Assembly (NCBI GenBank): GCA_030591585.1
Contig: JAUVAS010000014.1
Span: 1-45,245 of the forward strand
Length of the DNA stretch: 45,245 bases
Direction: 5' to 3'
From: Flavobacterium sp.
Lineage (GTDB): Bacteria > Bacteroidota > Bacteroidia > Flavobacteriales > Flavobacteriaceae
Under the pieces are notes generated by a model. That model was not told the origin of the DNA. It was given only the letters and a program-made list of their open reading frames with translations, and did no database searches. How positions within the stretch are numbered: position 1 is the stretch's first letter; each line of letters opens with the position of its first letter. Below are positions 41,886 to 45,245 of this stretch, piece after piece. Position numbers and translations under genes: made by a program.

Positions 41886-43020
41886 AATGGGTAATTCTAG
41901 AATATACGTATCATCTCCAGATATGGGAGGCAGCGAACAAAAGTTTGTAAAACAAGCCTTTGATACCAATTGGGTTGCTCCTTTAGGGCCTAATGTAGAT
42001 GGCTTTGAAAATACTTTAGAAGAATACCTTAAAGAAGAAAGCAGTGTCGCAGCATTGAGTTCTGGAACAGCCGCCTTGCATTTAGCGCTAATACTTTTAG
42101 GAGTTGAAAGAGGAGATGAGGTTATCTGCCAAAGTATGACTTTTTCGGCATCGGCAAACCCAATAGTGTATCAAGGAGCAAGTCCAGTTTTTGTAGATAG
42201 TGAAAAAGACACTTGGAGTATCTGTCCCAATCATTTAGAAGAGGCAATTAAAGATAGAATCTCCAAAGGAAAAAAACCTAAGGCAATTATAGGGGTTCAT
42301 ATCTATGGGATGCCTTTTAAGGTCGATGAAATTAAAGCCATTTCAGAAAAATATGAAATTCCTTTAGTAGAAGATGCTGCCGAAGCATTAGGAAGCACTT
42401 ATAACAATCAAAAATGTGGAACGTTTGGCGATATTTCAATTCTTTCTTTTAATGGTAATAAAATCATAACCACCTCGGGAGGTGGAGCTTTGGTCTCAAA
42501 AGATAAAAATATTAAAAAGAGAGCTATATTTCTAGCTACTCAGGCCAGAGATGAGGCATCGCATTACCAACATTCAGAAATAGGCTACAATTATAGATTA
42601 AGTAATATCTGTGCAGGGATTGGTCGTGGACAAATGGAAGTTTTAGACGAGCATGTTTTGCTTAGAAGAGAGATGAACCAGTTCTATAAAGATATTTTTA
42701 AAAATAAAGAAGGTATTTCAGTTTTTTCCGAACCTTCAGATAAGTATTTTTCCAATCACTGGTTAAGTTGTGTGGTAGTTGATGAATCCTTAACTGGGTT
42801 TTCTTCAGAAGCCATTCGGTTAGCATTACAAAAAGACAATATAGAAGCAAGACCTCTTTGGAAACCTATGCACTTACAACCTATATTTTCCAAAGCGCCA
42901 TATTATGGAAATCAGATATCTGAAAATTTATTTAATAATGGAGTATGTTTACCATCAGGCTCTAATTTAACTGCTTCAGAAAAGCAACGTATAAAAAAGG
43001 TATTAACCAATTTTGTGTAG
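41878..43020 (+). CDS. pglE: DegT/DnrJ/EryC1-family sugar aminotransferase, PglE-like
   Basis: This PLP enzyme of 380 residues would aminate the 4-keto sugar produced by PglF. Landmarks are SSGTAALHLAL (61-71), the VEDAAEALGS block (164-173) and the Schiff-base Lys195 in SFNGNKIITTSGGG. The early SSPDMGGSEQ start is typical of PglE-type members. The frame is open from 41848, but starts at ATG 41878 (overlapping pglD by 8 bases) or ATG 41887 (two bases after its stop) are more likely. I give the former. The following gene may have its own promoter near 43031. Confidence 0.9.
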   Translation: MTKMGNSRIYVSSPDMGGSEQKFVKQAFDTNWVAPLGPNVDGFENTLEEYLKEESSVAALSSGTAALHLALILLGVERGDEVICQSMTFSASANPIVYQGASPVFVDSEKDTWSICPNHLEEAIKDRISKGKKPKAIIGVHIYGMPFKVDEIKAISEKYEIPLVEDAAEALGSTYNNQKCGTFGDISILSFNGNKIITTSGGGALVSKDKNIKKRAIFLATQARDEASHYQHSEIGYNYRLSNICAGIGRGQMEVLDEHVLLRREMNQFYKDIFKNKEGISVFSEPSDKYFSNHWLSCVVVDESLTGFSSEAIRLALQKDNIEARPLWKPMHLQPIFSKAPYYGNQISENLFNNGVCLPSGSNLTASEKQRIKKVLTNFV

Positions 43021-43030
43021 AGATAATACT

Positions 43031-43038
43031 TATATTTG
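43031..43038 (+). promoter_or_regulatory. Candidate -7 box for the pglF-like gene
   Basis: TATATTTG matches TAnnTTTG fully and ends 19 bases before the GTG at 43058. The nearest upstream TTG (43013-43015) is 15 bases away, shorter than the usual 17-20. It may give extra transcription inside the operon. Confidence 0.4.
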
Positions 43039-43057
43039 AATACCGAATCCTAATAAA

Positions 43058-45016
43058 GTGAATAAGCCACTAAATCATTTTCAAAAACTTTATACTGGAG
43101 ATAATAGTTTAAAACTGTTAGATCAAAGTTATTTACCACGTTGGATTGTGGTATCGATAGACACCTTATTGAGTGTAGCATCACTTTTATGTGTGTATTT
43201 AATTTTATTAGGGACACCCATTCATTTTCATGAGGTAATCTCTTTACCCTTACAAGGGTTAGCGGTACTTAGTGTAACTCTTTTCTATTTTTTTGTTTTC
43301 AAAACCTATTCAGGAATCATACGGCATTCTACTTTTATAGATATTTTAAAACTTATTATTTCATCATTTTTTACTGCAGCATCAATTTTAATTTTCAATT
43401 ATTTATATAGCTTGCAGTATGATGATAAGGTATTTATCACGACATCTATACTGTTATATATGTTTGTTTCATTTACAATCTTACTACTATTTAGGATTGC
43501 AGTAAAAGAGAGTTACCAATTTTTAAAAAATACAGCAATAGTTAGCTCTGTAAAAAGAGTGGTGATTATAGGCGTTGATGACCATTCAATCTCTTTAGGT
43601 AAAGCCTTAACAACAGAATCTGATTTTCCTTTTCAATTAGTGGGTTTTGTTTCTGAAGGATTAGAGTCTAAACAGTATAAAATACTAGGTAAATATGTAA
43701 TTCCAGTTAAAAATAGCTTCTCCGAAACGCTATCTGAGTTAGATATTGATGGGGTATTGATAATTAGTAAATCTTTTTCGGGAAAGGAAAAAAATAAAAT
43801 TGTTGAAGAATGTTTAAAAAATAATTTAGAAATTTTTAATGTCCCTCTTTTAGAAACGTGGAATAAAAAAGATGATATTAAAAATAAGATCAAACCTATC
43901 CAAATTGAAGATTTATTAGAAAGAGACCCTATTAATATTGATACAAAATTAATTAAAAACGATTTAGAAGGTAAAACCATTTTGATTACAGGAGGAGTAG
44001 GCTCTATAGGAAGTGAGATTGTAAAACAAGTGGCAGATTTTAACCCGAGTCTAATTGTAATATTAGATCAAGCAGAATCTGCATTACACGAATTAGAAAT
44101 GTATTTACAATTAAATTACCCAGAATTAAATTTTATTACTGAGTTAGCAAACATTAGCAATAAAAGTCGTTTAGAGGTATTGTTTTCAAAATACCAGTTT
44201 GATATTCTATACCATGCTGCTGCATATAAACACGTGCCACTCATTGAAAGAAACCCACATGAGGCTGTTTATGTTAATATTTTAGGAACTTTAAACCTTG
44301 CATTATTATCAGTTTCCTATAACATTAATAAATTTGTATTAATATCTACAGATAAAGCTGTAAACCCTACAAATGTGATGGGGGCTTCTAAAAGAGTTGC
44401 AGAAATGTGTGTGCAATCTCTTCAAAATGAAGAAGGAGTGAATACGAGTTTTATAACTACCCGTTTTGGAAATGTGCTAGGCTCAAGTGGCTCAGTAATT
44501 CCACATTTTAGAAAACAAATTTCGCAAGGAGGCCCAGTTACGGTAACACACAAAGAAATAATACGATACTTTATGATGATACCAGAGGCTTGCCAGTTGG
44601 TTTTACAGGCAGGAACTATGGGGAAAGGTGGAGAAATTTATGTTTTTGACATGGGAGAACCTGTAAAAATTATTGATTTGGCAGAAAGAATGATACGCCT
44701 TTCTGGATTAGAACCTTATAATGATATTGACATTAAATTTACAGGATTAAGACCTGGTGAAAAATTATTTGAAGAGTTACTCAACGATTCTTCAACATCG
44801 CAACCTACACATCATCCAAAAATAATGATAACAAGAGTTCCAACAGAGAATTTTGAAGATATAAAAACGAAAGTAGAAGCTATTGTTAAAATAGCTGCTA
44901 AAGATAAGGATACAGAAATTGTAAAGCTGTTAAAAGACCTTGTTCCGGAGTTTATTAGTAATAATTCCCTATTTGAATCTCTCGACCAACCAATTAAAAA
45001 AGGTATAGAACGCTAA
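43058..45016 (+). CDS. pglF: Membrane-bound UDP-GlcNAc 4,6-dehydratase, PglF/WbpM/CapD family
   Basis: The 652-residue protein has four N-terminal membrane helices (about 28-145), a first Rossmann-like domain starting VVIIGVDD (168-175), the linker PIQIEDLLERDPI (280-292) and a catalytic SDR domain. That domain has the NAD loop TGGVGSIG (311-318), STDKAVNPTNVMG (428-440) and the MxxxK pair Met439-Lys443, which replaces the normal YxxxK in this long family. It removes water from UDP-GlcNAc to give the UDP-4-keto-6-deoxy sugar, the first step before PglE and PglD. It starts with GTG at 43058. Length fits PglF and WbpM. It is the last gene of the locus in this window. Confidence 0.92.
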   Translation: MNKPLNHFQKLYTGDNSLKLLDQSYLPRWIVVSIDTLLSVASLLCVYLILLGTPIHFHEVISLPLQGLAVLSVTLFYFFVFKTYSGIIRHSTFIDILKLIISSFFTAASILIFNYLYSLQYDDKVFITTSILLYMFVSFTILLLFRIAVKESYQFLKNTAIVSSVKRVVIIGVDDHSISLGKALTTESDFPFQLVGFVSEGLESKQYKILGKYVIPVKNSFSETLSELDIDGVLIISKSFSGKEKNKIVEECLKNNLEIFNVPLLETWNKKDDIKNKIKPIQIEDLLERDPINIDTKLIKNDLEGKTILITGGVGSIGSEIVKQVADFNPSLIVILDQAESALHELEMYLQLNYPELNFITELANISNKSRLEVLFSKYQFDILYHAAAYKHVPLIERNPHEAVYVNILGTLNLALLSVSYNINKFVLISTDKAVNPTNVMGASKRVAEMCVQSLQNEEGVNTSFITTRFGNVLGSSGSVIPHFRKQISQGGPVTVTHKEIIRYFMMIPEACQLVLQAGTMGKGGEIYVFDMGEPVKIIDLAERMIRLSGLEPYNDIDIKFTGLRPGEKLFEELLNDSSTSQPTHHPKIMITRVPTENFEDIKTKVEAIVKIAAKDKDTEIVKLLKDLVPEFISNNSLFESLDQPIKKGIER

Positions 45017-45057
45017 CCGCTTCAACTTTACTGCAATCAGTCAGTTACAAAAGCGGT
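45016..45057 (+). terminator. Possible terminator after the pglF-like gene
   Basis: ACCGCTT (45016-45022) pairs with AAGCGGT (45051-45057) across a 28-base loop that has small internal pairings. It begins at the last base of the stop codon and is followed by a T-rich but broken tract. The loop is long for an intrinsic terminator, so the call is tentative. Confidence 0.35.
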
Positions 45058-45081
45058 CTTCATTCTTTAATTTAGTCAACT

Positions 45082-45245
45082 ACTTACCCCACCGTCTGTA
45101 GCATAGTCAACATCAATTTTAAATCTTAAATCTTAATTCTCCAATCTCCAATCTCCAATCTCCAATCTTTACACTTTCAGTATTTATTCTTTTTCCAGTA
45201 ATTAAGCTCATCACTTACCTTACTGCCTGTAGCAAGTCAACATCA
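45082..45245. repeat. Pair of about 33-base direct repeats, 131 bases apart, at the window end
   Basis: Copies at 45082-45115 and 45213-45245 both start ACTTACC and end AGTCAACATCA. They share about 29 positions, with four substitutions and one single-base gap. Similarity seems to fade out upstream of both copies (ATTCTTT and AGT words). The second copy ends at the window edge, so a larger repeated unit of about 130 bases may continue beyond it. Confidence 0.6.
45121..45169. repeat. Seven-unit heptamer array
   Basis: Seven consecutive 7-base units: AAATCTT twice, one AATTCTC, CAATCTC three times and CAATCTT. It lies between the two 33-base direct repeats. The gradual change of unit along the array suggests growth by slippage or unequal exchange. 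Confidence 0.65.

Noticed and set aside
43633-43980. Minus-strand open frame of 115 codons inside the pglF-like gene
   Set aside because: Antisense to a well-conserved region of the gene, with no domain and no promoter.
45121-45169. Possible CRISPR or coding repeat in the heptamer array
   Set aside because: Units are only 7 bases with no spacers and no open reading frame runs through.

Overview
The window looks like chromosome from a marine-type member of the Bacteroidota, most likely family Flavobacteriaceae. The DNA is A+T rich. Recognisable promoters have the Bacteroidota form (TTG, then about 17-20 bases, then TAnnTTTG). One secreted protein ends in a type IX secretion (T9SS) sorting domain. 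The genes include a fused alpha/beta 2-oxoacid dehydrogenase E1, menB, DUF4369-thioredoxin lipoproteins and the small CysN type usual in this phylum. No rRNA, tRNA, CRISPR array, prophage or conventional insertion sequence was seen.

Positions 1-25770 hold mostly housekeeping genes in short units on both strands. They are a cut-off TetR-type regulator, a periplasmic trypsin/PDZ protease, RlmF, a beta-carbonic anhydrase, a secreted C1 peptidase, menB, the E1 fusion, a catalytically dead M1-like domain fused to an outer-membrane barrel, a T9SS-exported endonuclease/exonuclease/phosphatase-family protein, a LOG-family protein, UvrA, a four-helix membrane protein, a lipoprotein gamma-glutamyltransferase with AcpH, glmM, a class V aminotransferase, an LpxL-type acyltransferase, a rhomboid protease, a SIMPL protein and a TlpA-like thioredoxin.

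Positions 25878-30394 are a sulfate-activation operon: cysQ, a tandem DUF2061 protein, cysC, cysD, a GIY-YIG nuclease gene, then cysN. It makes PAPS and clears PAP. No PAPS reductase gene lies in the window.

Positions 31173-45016 are one large surface-glycan locus, all on the plus strand and often with 4-base overlaps. It encodes a flippase, two PAPS-type sulfotransferases, three glycosyltransferases, a candidate polymerase, a polysaccharide deacetylase and a formyltransferase. After a 325-base gap come PglC-, PglD-, PglE- and PglF-like proteins. The last four would make a UDP-diacetamido-trideoxy sugar (bacillosamine type) from UDP-GlcNAc and load it on undecaprenyl phosphate. PAPS from the upstream operon would feed the two sulfotransferases, so a sulfated glycan is the natural reading. 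Whether it is capsule, O-antigen or protein glycan cannot be told here.

The most interesting non-genic signal is in the cys operon. The 93-residue GIY-YIG gene between cysD and cysN is bracketed by 20-base inverted repeats (19 of 20 match). Each repeat contains a REP-like hairpin, and a third copy of that hairpin forms the last codons of cysC. This resembles a REP/RAYT arrangement with a GIY-YIG nuclease in place of the transposase. Other repeat structures are an 11-bp tandem array inside a 7-bp inverted repeat ahead of pglC, heptamer-phased arrays before cysN and at the window end, and a 12-bp-stem hairpin in the presumed glmM leader.
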